Notes: generated by a model from the letters alone, not told the origin. Numbered from the stretch's first letter, positions 1 through 14,700 are shown. The stretch: 64,000 bases of DNA from Sipunculus nudus (GCA_026874595.1 CM049306.1:59962019-60026018); one strand, 5' to 3'. Numbers and translations: made by a program.

Positions 1-599
1 GAAAAAGTGCTTTGCCAAGTCGTTCAAGGTCTTGGTTCATGCTGAGTATACCCACAGGAAAATGATTTACTGCCAGGTCCCTAGTTGTTGAGTTTACCTA
101 CCTGTAGAAGGCTGTCCTTAATTAATCTTTAGAAACATCCTGTAAAACCATCCAAATATAGTAGGTTTTTCTTCAACATATTTAATACTTAATACATAAA
201 ATTTCACTTAATTTAATTAAACTGTGGCCTCTAGTTTATGATGTCAACACAGGGATGTGTTTTAGTTAAATGAGTATGATAGGACAAATTTTTACAAACT
301 ATTTGTAAATTTTGAGCAGTTGGCACTCTGTAAATATAAGATGGTCAAATATTGTCTGCTTGCTCATATATAGTTTTGTACATATTAAATGAAGTGTCAG
401 TACATGCATCAGTATTTTTAACCTGTAAATCGGAGAGTTATATATATATGTCTTCTTGTTCATTATTTCTGTACCTGATATACTTTGACAGAAAGCAGCT
501 GGGATGACAATAGACCAGCAATATATAAGAAGTTTGTTCAGCTTATACCTCAACATATATTCTTAAGTAAAAATTGCCTTATCCAAGAGGGTAAGCATT

Positions 600-910
600 T
601 ATCCTTGCTGATGTGTTTTTGTGTGTTAGTTCGTTTGTTCACAACATACCTGAAACAATCATGAGTGAAATCTCATGAAATTTTCAGGGCATTTCTGAAA
701 TTTTCCAATGAAGAATTGAATAGAATTTGGTGTGCATCTTGTTCATGATCCAGATTCAAGAACATCATCAATGAATATTCACAATTTTACAGTCCTGTAT
801 GCATTAAATGATGAATGAACCTGATAATATGGGCTGATTAAGTGAATGTAAACCCACAATAGGGACCTCCCAGATGGTGGAGGCTTGCATTCCTCAGAAT
901 GCAGATTTCT
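600..910. repeat. Dispersed repeat, copy 1 (second copy at 8390-8650)
   Basis: This stretch shares an ordered series of words with 8390-8650: a TTTGTTCACAACATA segment, a TCATGA..GAATCTCA-like segment, TTTTCAGG, GATTCAAGAA.TCATCAA, a TGAATGAACCTG..AATATG segment, then GTGGAGGCTT and AGAATGCAGATTT at the end. The two copies are diverged, which points to an old interspersed element. I see no coding capacity and cannot name the family. Confidence 0.6.
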
Positions 911-3900
911 AATGTTGAAATTGTGTTTAAAAATGCATTAGATTTTGAATCTTCTTGGTCTGACAGGCTATCATTTATTTTGTAGTAAATGTAAATGTAG
1001 TATTGAACTGTTGAAATGTGTAGTAAAACCTAGTCCCAAAACCGTTTGGGCTGCTGGGAGGAGGTTAATTATATATGACAGGCAAAGAAGCTGGGTTAGT
1101 CATTTAATACAAATCACAGGATGTAGAGTGTGACTAAAAATAGCATCAGCTGTCTGTTATTGATGTGTTGAAGGCCTTCCCTGGGGGCCTCCATGAAATA
1201 AACACTCTATATTTAACGATGCTGTATCTTAGCTCAGTGATGATGCTGGTAATAGTAACTGTGTTTATTTCACTGTTTTACTGAAGTTGAAGTTTGTTTC
1301 ATGCTACAACTCTGTATATATCACCTGGCAAAACTTCTGTCTTCATCCACATTATAGGCTCCTGATTTCTTTTACCTTTAACAAGATACTGTCTGTAGGC
1401 TAATCTTCAAGTAGCTCCTGGAGTTGGTGTTCTTAAACTAAGAAACAGAACATATGCTTTTAGATATACTTTTAGAGACCAGTTACCATTGACCAACCAT
1501 GTGTAACACCTCAAGGTAAAATGATTCACTTTATTCACTGGAGTTATATTGAGTGATGTCTTTGTTCTTAAACCCATATTGAGGACAACTTCCCTGTGAT
1601 GTTAAACACCCAGGCTGTTAAGACTGTTTAGTCTTGATTGGTTTTGATGGAGCTTTGAACACATCTAAGAGTTTCAGTGTGTGATGTTACGTTCCATTTA
1701 TCACTGTTCATCTCAGTGTATCAGTGTATATCTATATATAAAGATTCAAGGTAATAAACCAGATGCTTACAGATGTTTATTTTAAATAAATGTATCCACC
1801 TTGATCACTGGATATAAATAAATTGTTAATGAATGTGCATGGAAAGTCATTGATTTTATCTCATCAAATAAAACTGGTTTCCCAGAAAATTGTACTTTTT
1901 CAGAATTGTATTGAGGATTGTATGGAACAGAAAGAACACAACTTACCTGTACAAAGCTGACCACAAAACATGAACATGTTTACAGGTTACTTTCATCAGC
2001 TGGTTTACAGCTTATCTGTTTAACACAATAAATTTAAAAGTGTTACCACAGGCTGATGGTTTAAACAGAGTGTATTTTTGGCATCTTAAAGTTTACTTTC
2101 AAAGATAAGAGAACGTGTCCAGGTCATGGTCAGGGTCTGTAATTGGACTTTATGTAGTTTATGTAGTGAATTTATTGACAGGTATGGAATAGTACATCCC
2201 TTCAGATAGAACATTTGTTGTTTTTCTGTATCAATACTCTCATGTAACTGATGTTTAAGTAAATACATATTTCAATAAATATTGGATCTGTATTACTGAG
2301 ATATTAATCATTTTATCAAAACACAATACAGTGTCCAAGTGTATATTTTTATATGAACTTTATCTTTGGGCTCCCTTTGGGAAAAAAAAAACATTTAGCC
2401 AACTCAGGTACAAACATATTTCCTAGTCTACATTTCCAAATGATCTCTGAGCCTATATGCATCCTGGTTCAGACCTTTGACCTTTGATTTCAGTGAATTA
2501 GAAAGGTTTGTATAAGAGCTGAACTCTTCTTTGATAATCTATCTGGCAGGTTGGCTATGCATTTATCCAGTAAGCTTACATGCAACTATACTTGAGTGCT
2601 AGCTAATTGGGTTATAGTACAAACAAAATATATGATTTATAATATATAAATATCAATGATCTGATCAATCACTTAACTCCTGTGCTGATTTGAGTCAGCA
2701 GGCTGTCTTAAATTGATATCAACCTTTGTTGACCAAGAGTATCCCATTTAGTCTCTTTTATTCAGTACTCTTTGACTTTGATTAAATAATTTGATAGGTT
2801 ATGATTTTGTTTTGTCCACATCATTTCTTACATAATTTATTACATCATTAATATCTCACTATAAAGCAAGCAACCAGTTCAAAGAATGGATGGTTCAGCA
2901 GGTGTACACTAAGTTACAAGCTTCCCAGTGCTGCCAGCTGCATGTATAAGGTCAGCAAGGTCTCGAACGTTGAAAGCCTAGATTTAGGGGCCATAAATGA
3001 TTATATATTTATCAAGCTATGTTAAGGGTATGTGAGAGAGCAAGCTGTAGATATCAAGGCACCCTGCTATCATAGTAACACACTACATATGTAATCATTA
3101 TTACATAATAGCAGGAACTGCTGTAGGCTGTATTCTGGGATTAAGCAAAGGTAGACTTCTGTTTCTGTTATGCTCCTAATTTGGAATGGCACAGAGTCAT
3201 ATATGCAAGCTAAAGGAGAGCACTGTCATTAAATCAACCGCTCCTCTAACTGAGTCTCCTTAGACCATTAAAGTCCTGCCGTCACTTCTATAATAAGAGT
3301 TTTAATTGTGTAGTCAGGAGGAACAGGTTTAGTAGAGCTAATAGGAATGCACTCATAATGTAGCTTGCCTTTAATACATATTTCATTGAATCTCCGGTGT
3401 ATACCCTTCATCCTTACTACATATACAAGAACTTAACCCTTGTAAAATGGAGTGCTGTACAGTAAATAGGGACATGTGACTGGATTTGAAGCTCTCTATT
3501 ACAAACCCCTGGGGCAGTTTTGAAGTACAGTATATCTTCTGTTATAAACCTGGTCAAGTTAGACCACTGTAGCACATACTGGTGAGGACAGTGCACATGA
3601 TCATTCATGCCTCATAGAAGTAGTTGCCTGTATGACCATATGAATTCATTTTCAATATTATATGGCATAATGATCTGATAATGGCAAAATTTGCTGCATT
3701 TTAATAACCAATTTTCAGTCTGCTGAATACCTAGAAATATACTTGGTGAACTCTGGTGTTCATTTCATGGTATTCCTCAGTCAGGTATGTCTTTGATAAA
3801 TTTTGTTTCATGAATTTAATTGATATTTATATATTCCCTTTAAAGACCTTTTTTATTCATGTGATGTTACATGAAAGTACAGGTTTTTTTTATATGTTTT

Positions 3901-4236
3901 TAAAAATATGCATAGAACTTATTAGAAGGGATCAATTGGGGGTAGGAGGTAGGGTGGGGTTATGTAGTAAAGGCAGTCAGATCATATGGTACTGAATTTA
4001 AAATGATATATAATTTATGGGTCTATAAAATTTGTTAAGTGGCATTTGTATGGATTTTGAAATTTTAGGGTTTTTTTCTTTCTAGCGATGCTACCTTAAG
4101 CTAAGCTAAGGTACCTTAAGCTGTATGTTGTTACAAATTAAGGGGTCTTAAACAATTGATTAATTTAAATAATCAGTTGTTGAAGGTCCACTCATTTTAA
4201 AAGTGATTGATCATAAATATGGTAAAGGATTCCAGA

Positions 4237-4376
4237 CACTAGTCATAACTAAAGCTAAAGATTAAACGACCACAGCTGCCGCAATAGACTTAGCGCTGTA
4301 TGTAGGCACTAGTCATCACTACAAGTAAAGATTACAAGACCTCAGCTGTTGAAATTGACCCAGTTCTGTATGCCTG
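4237..4376. repeat. Two-copy tandem duplication, 70-bp unit
   Basis: CACTAGTCAT at 4237 recurs at 4307. The following bases match imperfectly through AAAGATTA, ACCTCAGCTG/CCACAGCTG and CTGTATG, giving a 70-bp period. The region is non-coding and no function is apparent. Confidence 0.65.
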
Positions 4377-5505
4377 TGTCTGAATATCTAGGTCGAGGTT
4401 CATTTTTTTGTGTGAGTTAGTGACAAGCAATGTTATATAATAATGTACACTTTACAGTTGCCCTCGGTTAGTGATGAGTAGGTGGTATAAAAGCTAGTCC
4501 TGATGTTGTACCATTGATAATCTGAGTGATGGATGGATTTAGGTTTTGTTAATTTGCACTCAACCATTGCAGTTGACACACATAATATTCATTTACTTCT
4601 GGTCACAAGCTATGACACAAAATATTTAATGCATAAAAATTAGGTATTGTGCTACATACAATTACATGGTCCCAGATGGAATGCCATGGTTACAGGAGAG
4701 CTTGTGCATGACAAAATATCCTGTAGATTTATCTATGTACATATGATTTGTACACATGTATGTGTGTGCATATATTTATACACACATGTACACATGTATT
4801 TTAACAAGGTATGTAGACTGATTAATTATTTTGTTGCATATTTTTGTGTTATATTTTTATATGTTTTTGTATGACGCAGGCTTTGACCTGTAACAGATGT
4901 AACTTAAATCATGCGATCTGTCACCTAATGAGCAGGTTTATGTAAGAACAAAAACAGGTGGAATAATAAAACATGAGTTAACGTACAAAAATAATTGGCT
5001 TTTCTGCTTAATCTGTCTATGGTCTACCTAAATGTATTATGTAAAAAAGATATAGTGTACATTAAATCTAGTAGCTTTCACAAACCTGCATAAAACAAAG
5101 ACAAAAAAACAAGGCATGCTAGGTTATTTATAATACCTCAAATAACATGTATATAAAGTACTGGTAGATTTTATATGTTTTGCATGAAATGTATATATTG
5201 TATCTTGTTATCATTATTCATTTTTGTAAACTCATGTTGTCAGTCTAACAGTTATTTTCAGCTATGTGCAGATGAATTAAAAATGTTTGTCAGTTTTTCA
5301 TAAGAAACTAAAGCATATAAAATAACTACCAAGTCAAATGAATAACAACCATAATTCCACTGGTCTGAACATATATTAACTTCATACATACTGTGATCAC
5401 ACAATAGATTTGATGTTTAATAGCTCATGTACCTGTAAAAAGCAGTGAGGAAATGTCTGTGTTGTACCAGTGAGAATATGAATACCAGTACTCGTTTTCC
5501 CACAG

Positions 5506-5571
5506 GTTCAGTCAACCGAGGGCTGAGGAAGGAGACACATTGGTATGAAACCATAAGAGAGGACCTTGAAC
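5506..5571 (+). other. RHOBTB: 5' untranslated part of RHOBTB first coding exon
   Basis: A pyrimidine stretch followed by CCCACAG ends at 5505, a good 3' splice site. It lies 66 bases before the ATG at 5572. The inference is that the 5' UTR is spliced and that one or more non-coding exons lie further upstream. No in-frame upstream ATG is needed: the frame is open back to a TTG at 5566, but ATG 5572 is the first methionine codon in it. Confidence 0.5.
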
Positions 5572-5763
5572 ATGGCATCCCAGTTGGACCTGGAGCTACC
5601 AAGCCAGGACGTGGTTAAGTGTGTGGTGGTTGGGGATTCTGGTGTGGGTAAAACACGGCTGGTCTGTGCTCGTGCCTGCGGTACCCAATATTCACTGCAG
5701 CAGCTTGTCCAGAACCATGTACCCACAGTCTGGGCTATAGACCACTACCGACTTGATAAACAT
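5572..5763 (+). CDS. RHOBTB: RHOBTB exon 1: start codon, P-loop and switch I
   Basis: Residues 1-64. It begins [12 protein letters not shown] and continues into [13 protein letters not shown] (G1/P-loop), the CARAC segment and HVPTVWAID, a hallmark of RhoBTB proteins. The exon ends in phase 0 at GATAAACAT before donor GTGAGT (5764). A TIR-bearing element begins only 18 bases beyond the donor. Confidence 0.93.
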
Positions 5764-8700
5764 GTGAGTATCTCATATTTACACTCTCAAAAAAATTTTT
5801 CTTGTTAAGATAATTTTTTTTAAAGAAAAATTGTCTTCTGACCAGGAATCTTCATGAAAATTTATCTGAATTTTCTTAAGACAAAATATATTTTTTTGTC
5901 AGAAGAAATATTTTTCTTGACCAAAAAATTCTCACTGACTCCCAAGAAGAAAAGAGAGAAATTTATTTTTGTTGTATGCAAGCACAAATATTATGTGGAT
6001 GCATGATGTTATTTCTTTCCAAAAGATATATAATTTCGGATAGCAAGAAAAGTTATCTTATCAGAAGAAAAAAATCTTGTTGTAAGAACATATTTCTTTT
6101 TTATTACAAGAAAACTTTTTTTGCCCAACTCCCAAGAAAAATTTTCTTGCCACAAGATATTTTTTCTTATAGTAAGGAATTATAGGGGGAGGGGCAAGAA
6201 AATTTATCTTTTATTTTTGGCAGTGCATATATACTATGGTTGGCTTTGGTTTTAAATTTGCGATATTCACAGTGATGAAAGGGAATTAATCTTGAAAATG
6301 AAACATTTTTGAAGAAGAAGCCCATCAACACAGGTAAATAGTCCTTTATTCAATAGCCTCATTAGCGTCTTATGTTTACTTTATCCATGCATATAACATC
6401 GAAATTTGAAAGGCATAAGGTGGATAATAAGCATATGAAGAATAACAAATCTTTTCTGTTGTCTGTAAATCAAAGTTTGATATTATAAATGTGAAAGATG
6501 TTTCACAGTATCTGTGAATAATGAATGTCTCATCCCTGTTCTCCTGGTGATGAAATAATTTGGGTTTATGTATACCCTGTTAAGGTCTCTGAAAATGGAA
6601 CCCTCCACAGTGGAAAACTTGACAGTGGAAAAATCAAGAAAATTTAACCTCGCAAATATAAAGCCAACCACAGTTTACAGATATGTTTGTTGTCTTAGGA
6701 CATTACATACAGAAACACACATAATCTTTGTCATTAATTATCTCTCTGAAATTTTATAAACATTTATTTTCCTTGTCATATTAGTTATTCAAGCAGTAAT
6801 TAACATATTATGAATCAAGTTTCTTGTTTCTCATTTGGTTTAATTTTAAGATAGAATTTGAGGAAAACTGCTCATATCTATCACTTGTGTATAATATTTT
6901 ATATTACATTAACTCATTCCATAATTGACTTATGGTTTCATTGTGAATGTCAATCCTTTGCTAAATATTGATAGATAATATACACAGTGTACATCTCACA
7001 TGAACAAACACACCCAGTTACAATACTAATATCCTGAAAGTGATGCACAGCAAAAAGTGGACCCTGTGTAAATGAACATTCTAGGCAGGTGTTTATCCCA
7101 GCAGACTGGAATCATCTGTTGTATTGACTTCAGCAGACTACAAAAAACATCTGTGTCAAAGTTAAATTCAGAAAGATAAAAATCAATGATGCACCAGACA
7201 CTGGTTTTGTTTGAACTTTTTTATTTCTTATATTTTTATGAAATCACAGCTAATTTTACTTCAGTCCTCTTTTCCATAATGATAAAAAAATTAACTGTTT
7301 TTAGAAAAGTTGAAATGTTTAATTTTAATCTCCCACCATCTTTATAAAAACTTTATAGGAAGCCTGTTCAAGCTGATTTTATATACTCCTGTCATATATG
7401 CCTATAATAACAACATTTGTTCAGGTATTGGGTGCTTTGTTGAGCTTCCATTAGTTAATTATACAACCACTGAATTTTGTTCTAGAGTATATCCATGTAT
7501 ATTCAATATGAAAAAAAAACCCTGTGCTATCTGATAGCCACAGTGGATCATTATGATATATATCAGACCAAATGCAGTAAAAAACTCAAAATTATGACCA
7601 CCAATGGGGTCACATTTTCCATGTTGTCCTCTAAGCAAAGTCTGATATAAAGAACAAGAATATTTTAAGAATATAAAGAATCAGGTGCATGAAAAGTGGT
7701 AGTTATTTTGAATTGGTCGCTAAACAGAGGTGGTTGTTAGGCATGGTTTAATTGTATAACTTTATTACTGTTGCCTTGCCCATTTGACATGGGTGAAAAA
7801 CATAAAAGAGATTTCTGTGCTTGTCCCATATCTGTTCCACTATTATTGTCACATATATCGGCTGATGCATGTCCATACCTTTGCATGTTTTGATCACCCA
7901 TCATTGGCTGTATATACTTATCAGATAACGAAAAAGGTAGACGCAAGTTAATCTGGTTTATTCATTGGCCTCCAGGTGGTGGACCGCTCCTGGTGTATGG
8001 TAGATAATGTCCAGGTATCACTACGTCTGTGGGACACTTTTGGTTACCATGACAAGGATAGACGATTTGCATATGGGAGGTAGGTTTTGCTTTTGCAACA
8101 TTTTATCACAGTCTTCATAAAAAAAGGTTCATGAAAAAATGTTAAGCTCAATAAGCTGAATATAAATTAATATAGATTAATAATCTAACAAATATATGTT
8201 TGTTAGATTGTGGAAGGCCAGTATTTCAAGATATTTTTCCTTGATTGGAAATTAATATGTATCTGAAAGGTTTCATAAGATGTTGTTAAAAAGTTAATAT
8301 AATCCTGAATATATAGTAAAGAGGATGTTTATGTTGAAAATGTTATGAATGGCTGAGGTTTTCCTGACCTGACAATTCTTAAAATTATTGCCTCCACCAG
8401 GAGTTTATCATTCATTCCTGTTTGTGTATTTGTTCACAACATAACGTGAGCAGTCATGAACTGAATCTCAAAATATTTTCAGGCAATGAAAAAAAAATTA
8501 GATTTTGGTGTGGATCAGGCACTTAATCTGGATTCAAGAATGTCATCAAGGATTACTCACAAATGTGCAGTCAATTATGCTTGAATGAACCTGGGAATAT
8601 GAGCCAAATAAGGGAAAAGTGGAGGCTTACATTAATTAGAATGCAGATTTATAGTTAGTGTTTTGTCTCCTCTTTTGAATAGCTTGTCTGTGATGATCCA

Positions 8701-11700
8701 TACCTTGTCTGTGATTATAATATCTTGTTCATTTAATCACCCAGGGCTGACGTGATCCTGGTGTGTTTCTCGGTGGCACGGCCCAAGTCCCTGATGAATG
8801 TGCTCACCATCTGGTACCCAGAAATAAAGCGTCTGTGCCCTGGTGTTCCCATCATTCTCTGTGGTTGCCAAGTGGATCTGCGCCATCTGTGTCTCAATGT
8901 CCAGTTTCAAAATATGGAAAAGGGAGTGTTTTACAAGTAGGTGCACTATATATCTTTTTGTTGTAAAGAAAAATTATATATCAAAAGCTGTTATAAACAG
9001 TACTGGATAAAGTTTCCAGATTGTATTTTTTTAAACATTATTTTCCCCAATTATGTGCAGTCTTTGTATAACCCATTTTTGCTGCTAAGTAAAATTAATT
9101 AGGGTATATATGGTATATTTCTGCAGGCTGATTTTAATGATCAGACCAAGGTGATTCATAGTGAAGAATTTTGAATCAGACAGATCTTTTATAGTTATTT
9201 TACAAAGGCTTTCAGAACAGCATCAAGTTTAAAGATATAAATTAAATACGAATTTCTTGGACTTTTTCTTATGACAGGAACATACAGGAGGAGGATATCT
9301 TGGTTCCTGAGGAAGGCCGTGAGGTGGCAAGGCAGATTGGAGCATTCTACTATGAGACAAGTGTACTGGAAGCCTGGGGAATCAGGGAACTGTTTGAAAA
9401 TGTAACAAGAGCAGCACTGATCCGTAAAAGGAGCAGGCTTTTTTGGAATCAGCTAGGTCATCTTAAAAATATTGGGAGGCCAGCTTACCAAACTCCATAC
9501 TTGCCACCAAAGCCTCCTCCCCCACAAATAGTGGTTGCTCCCTGCAACCTCCAGGAAGACATGGCTGCTTTAATAGAAGACCAGTGGTGCCAAGATGTCA
9601 TTTTCAAAGTTAGGGGTGTCAGTTTCCCTGCTCATAAGGTTTGCCTGATTGTAGCCAGTGAGGTGTTTGAGAAGATGTTTTATGATCCTAACCAGTTCCA
9701 GGAAACTTGCTGTGTCCCAAAAATCAACGTGCAGCATAACAAAGTCAACTCCCTCCCTACTAGCAAGACTAGAGACCACCAAGGTGCTAAGAGGTCCCTA
9801 TCAGATACAGCAAAACTGCTGGACAATGAGGAGTTGTGTTCCCCTAGTGGTGATACAGTCAAACCAATCAAGAACAGCATGTCACATGACAAACCAAAAT
9901 GTGTTCATCCTGCGGTTATGTCAATAGAAGATGAGGATTGTGAAGATTTCCTGATCCCTGGGTCAAAGGTTACAAAAACTGTGGTGATGTTGACCGACAA
10001 CATTCTGCCTGTTTCATTTAACCACATACTGAGGTTCCTGTACACAGGGACATGCCAGGCTGAGCCTGATCTCTTACCAGGAGTGGAATCGGCCTCTGAA
10101 CTGTTGATGTTACCTGAGCTGGTCCAGATGGTTCAGAACATCATGAGTGGTGAGGAGTACAGAAACAAACACATCCAGGACCAACTTCAGGCCTGTCGCA
10201 AGGACAGGGCCCAGCTCCTGCTCCTCAGAGATGGAGTGTTTGCAGGTAGAGTATTAAAAGTTTCCTGATATAAATTTTTAGCTCAGCTGACTGAAAGTCA
10301 TCTGAGCTATAGCGATCACTCTTTGTCCGTCGTCCGTCTGTCTGTCTGTCTGTCTGTCCGTCTGTCTGTCCGTCTGTCTGTCCGTTAACCAGGCACAAAT
10401 CCTAACCGCTAGAACTGGAATCTTCTTACTTGACACACTGAGAGGTCCATGAAAAATATCCTTGGAAACCAGAAATTAGGTCTCTGTTAACCATATCCTT
10501 CGAGCTATGGGGCCCCAAAGTACCCCCCCCCCCCCCCCCCGAGTAGTCAAAAATTCCATACAAAAATTTCAATATCTCAATAACTACATCACTGATGGTC
10601 ATAATTTTTGGCATACATATTGATTATGAAATGTTCCATCAGTTCCTGCAGACTTGTGGCGCCACCTGTATTGTTTGATTTTTTACGATTTTTTCCTCTA
10701 TTTTTGAGACCTTTAAGGATGCTGTCATCTGTTAACGTGGCACAAATCATAACGACTGGACCTAGAATCTTCATTCTCGACACACTGAGAGACCTATGAA
10801 AAGTCTCCATGGAAACCAAAATTAGGTCTCTGTTACCCATATTCTTCGAGCTATGGAGCCCTAAAGTACCCCCAAGAAAAGTAAAAAATTTCATACAAAA
10901 ACTTCAATATCTCATTAACTACTTGAATGATGGTCATGATTTGTGGCATAACTATTGATCATGAGATGTGTCATCTGTTCCTGCAGACTGGTGGCGCCAC
11001 CTGTATCGTTCGATTTTTTACGATTTTTTCCTCTATTTTTGGGACCTTTAAGGATGCTGTCATCTGTTAGCATGGCACAAATAGTAACGACTGGACCTAG
11101 AATCTTCATTCTCAACACACTAGAAGACCTATGAAAAGTCTCCATGGAAACCAGAAATTAGGTCTCTGTTACCCATATCCTTCGAGCTATGGGGCCCCAA
11201 AGTCCCCCCCCCCCCCAGAGTAGTCAAAAATTTCATACAAAAACTTCAATATCTCAATAACTACATCACTGATAGTCATGATTTTTGGCATACATATTGA
11301 TTATGAGATGTTCCATCAGTTCCTGCAGACTGGTGGCGCAACCTATGTTATCTATCAAGAGGGTACAAATTGCAACAACTGGACCTAGAAACTTCATTCT
11401 TGTCATGCAAGGAGGCCCATGAAGAGTGCCTGTGGAAACTTGAAATTAGGTCTCTGTTACCCATATCCTTCAAGCTATAGGACTCTGAAGTATCCCTCAG
11501 AATAATGGACAATTTGATACAAAAGCTGAAGTATCTGAACAACTAATACGGAGATCATCGTGATTCTTTGCATGGATATTGACCATTAAGTGTTTTTAGC
11601 TCAGCTGACTGTAAGTCATCTGAAGTATCCCTCAGAATAATGGACAATTTGATACAAAAGCTCAAGTATCTAAACAACTATTGCAGTGATCACCATGACT

Positions 11701-14700
11701 CTTTGCATGGATATTGATCATGGAATGTGTCATCAGTTTCTGCAGTATGGTGGCGCCACCTGTATTTTTTTTATTTTTACGATTTTTTTTCTCTATTTTT
11801 GAGACCTCATAAGATGCGGTCATCTGTTAACATGGCACAAATCGTAACAACTGGACCTAGAATCTTCTCTCTTGACATGCTGAGAGGCCCATGAAAAGTT
11901 TCCTTAAAAACTTGAAATTAGGTCTCTGTTACCCATAACCTCTGAGCTATGGGGCTCCGAAGTACCCCCCAGAATAATGGAAAATTTGATACAAAAGCTC
12001 AAGTATCTGAACAATTATTATATTGATCACCATGATTCTTTGCATGGATATTGATCATGGAATGTTTCATCAGTTTCTGCATTCTGGTGGCGCCACCTGT
12101 TTTTTTTTTCAATTTTTAGCTCAGCTGACTGAAAGTCATCCGAGCTGTAGGGATCACCTTTTGTCCGTCGTCCGTCCGGCCATCCAGGCGTCTGTCTGTT
12201 AACAGGGCACAAATCGTAACCGCTTGACCGGGAATCTTCTTACTTGAAATCCTGGGAGGTCTATGGAAATTCTCCTTGTAAACCTGAAATTAGGTCACTG
12301 TGACCTATATTCTTCGAGCTATGGGGTTCTGAGGTACCCCCCAGAATATTGAAAAATTTAATACAAAAGCTCAAGTATCAGATCAACTAATGCATTAATC
12401 ACCATGATTCTTTGCATGGATATTGATCATGGAGTGTTTCATCTATTTCTGGAGATTGGTGGTGCCACCTATATTTTTTTTATTTTTTACGATTTTTTTT
12501 CTCTACTTTTGTGATCTTTAAACATTTGGTCATCTGTAAACAGGGCACAAATCATAATGACTGGACCAAGAATCTTCTGTCCTCACCTCCAGGGAAGCCC
12601 ATAAAAGGTCTACATGGAAACCCGAAATAAGGTCCCTGTTACCCATACTCTGTGAACTATGGGGCTCTGAAGTACCCCCCAGAAGAAAGATTTGGTCATA
12701 TATTAACAGGGCACAAATCATAATGACTGGACCTAGAATCTTCTGTCCTCACCTCCAGGGAATCCCATAAAAGGTCTACATGGAAACCCGAAATAAGGTC
12801 CCTGTTACCCATATCCTTCATGCTCTGGGGCTCCGAAGTACTCCCCAGAATAAAGATTTGGTCATCTGTTAACAGAGCACAAATTATAATGACTTGACCT
12901 AGAATCTCCTTTCTTGATATGCTGGGAGGCCCCTGAAAAGTCTCCTTGTGCACCTGAAATTACATCTCTGTTACCCATATCCTTCATCCTATGCGGCTTT
13001 GAAATACCCCCCAGAATAAACATTTGGATTTGTTAACAGGGCACAAATCATAATAACTGGACCTAGAATTTTATTTTTTGACATGCTGGGAGACCCCTGA
13101 AAAGTCATCTTGTAAACCTTGAAAATAGGTGTCTGTTACCCATATCCTTCATGCTACAGAGCTCCATAGTACCCCAATGAATATTGGATGAGTTTATACA
13201 AAAGGTCAAGTTTGGAAAAAGTATTTCATTCAAATTTGACATTCAGATTATAAAATTACTTTTGTCAATGTCTTCCTGGGCAGCTGAGCGTCATGACCCC
13301 TGGGTCAATTGTTATTTTTTCACAATGAAATATCAGTTATGCCTTGATGCCAGCCAGATGCCAAGCTCAAAAATCAAATATGGAAATCTCATTCTTGACA
13401 AGGGATTCATTCTCATGTCTCAGCTAGGGTTTAAACAGAGGCGATTGAAATCATATAATTATAGATCATATCACTGATATAATAATAAAGAGTAAAGGTG
13501 AGAAATGAGGGTTCTCAGCATCCAGCAGTATAATCTATTTATTTTTCACCTAACAACAGATTTGCATTACTAAGCTCATACATATACATAGGACTGACCC
13601 GGGTGATTCTGACTGACACAGAATTTATCTGTTTGTCTTTTGGTCTCTGATGACACAGTCAGTTTCCAAGTTTTTGCTGATGCCATGGTGGGCTCTGACC
13701 AGTCAGCTATTGTTAGATCAGCTGGACTCTCATTGTTAGCTCATTAATATTCATGATAAACAGACCCCTGCTAGTGCACATCTTCCATTCCTGGAGATGA
13801 GGCAACCAATGAGAGTTCATTCTATCTAACGTGAGCCACTGAGGTGTTGCACAAAAGTTTATAAAGTTATGCGGAGAATATGGCCTTTATTTTCAAATGA
13901 GACTTGGAACTTTCTATATTTGTCTGGGGTACTTATATGTGAGTGGTATGTTAGGCTGATGATATAAAAATTAATGCGAAGTCTTTTGAGTAAATATTGC
14001 CTTGCTTAAATATATCTATATACCAATATTTACTTACCTAGCTTGGAAAGAGTTTGGGGAAAGGAGTTTTTCATTATTCTCAGTCATTTAGAAATGTGCA
14101 TAGTGTTATTGGCCCATTCTTTGACCCATCAGTTCCATGAGACACATATAAATCTGTATTTTGCTGTTTTATTCCAAGATGTAGCATTCCATGTGGATGA
14201 TGGGTATGTGATGGCCCACAAAGCACTGCTGACTGCCCGCTCTCACTACATGAGGAGCATGTTTCAGTGTGGCTTCCGAGAGAGTTCTGCAGACGTGGTC
14301 AGTACCAATTACAATCATTATCTTGTTGCATAATCCTTGTGTGTATGATCATCAGTATCATCAGCCTCATTGTCTGGCAGTCCATTGCCAAATGCCAAAA
14401 CAAGTGAAATTTATATAACTTAGCTGATTCCTGATTTTTTATATAATGCTGTAGATTTCTTCATTATCATCTAAAGAAAATGAGTAATACATCCATCAGC
14501 AGCTAAAGGAACTCATCACCATAACGATTAAACATTCTGTGGTTCATATCTTACATGATTACAGCAAAGTACTGAAAGCCCAATGGTGTGGAAGTCAAAA
14601 GAAATGCTAGAAAAAAAACCTTGGTTATTTTTGATGTTACTAACATGCATTTGTGTGGGTAATAATATATCTAGGTTTTGTAAGGAATCATAAATCCTAT

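Larger units (their letters stand above)
1..5505. other. Non-coding DNA upstream of RHOBTB
   Basis: I see no exon here. All open frames are short (under 85 codons), AT-rich and lack a recognisable domain. The stretch holds one dispersed repeat (about 600-910) and a two-copy tandem duplication at 4237-4376. It probably contains the RHOBTB promoter and 5' non-coding exons, since the first coding exon appears to begin at a splice acceptor at 5505. I cannot locate a transcription start. AATAAA-like hexamers occur near 1197 and 1749, but without a gene to attach them to they are not annotated as poly(A) sites. Confidence 0.5.

Noticed and set aside
9570-9927. Other-frame open frames within RHOBTB exon 4
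   Set aside because: They are shadows of the true frame, which carries the Rho and BTB motifs and joins in phase with its neighbours.
12530-12953. Two minus-strand frames inside the RHOBTB introns, repeated at 19642-20065, as genes
   Set aside because: They are translations of the half-length array units and match between copies only because the DNA was copied recently.
13184-13477. 97-codon + strand frame at the end of array copy 1
   Set aside because: It spans the element's tail and adjacent unique intron, has no domain, and lacks a counterpart frame in copy 2.
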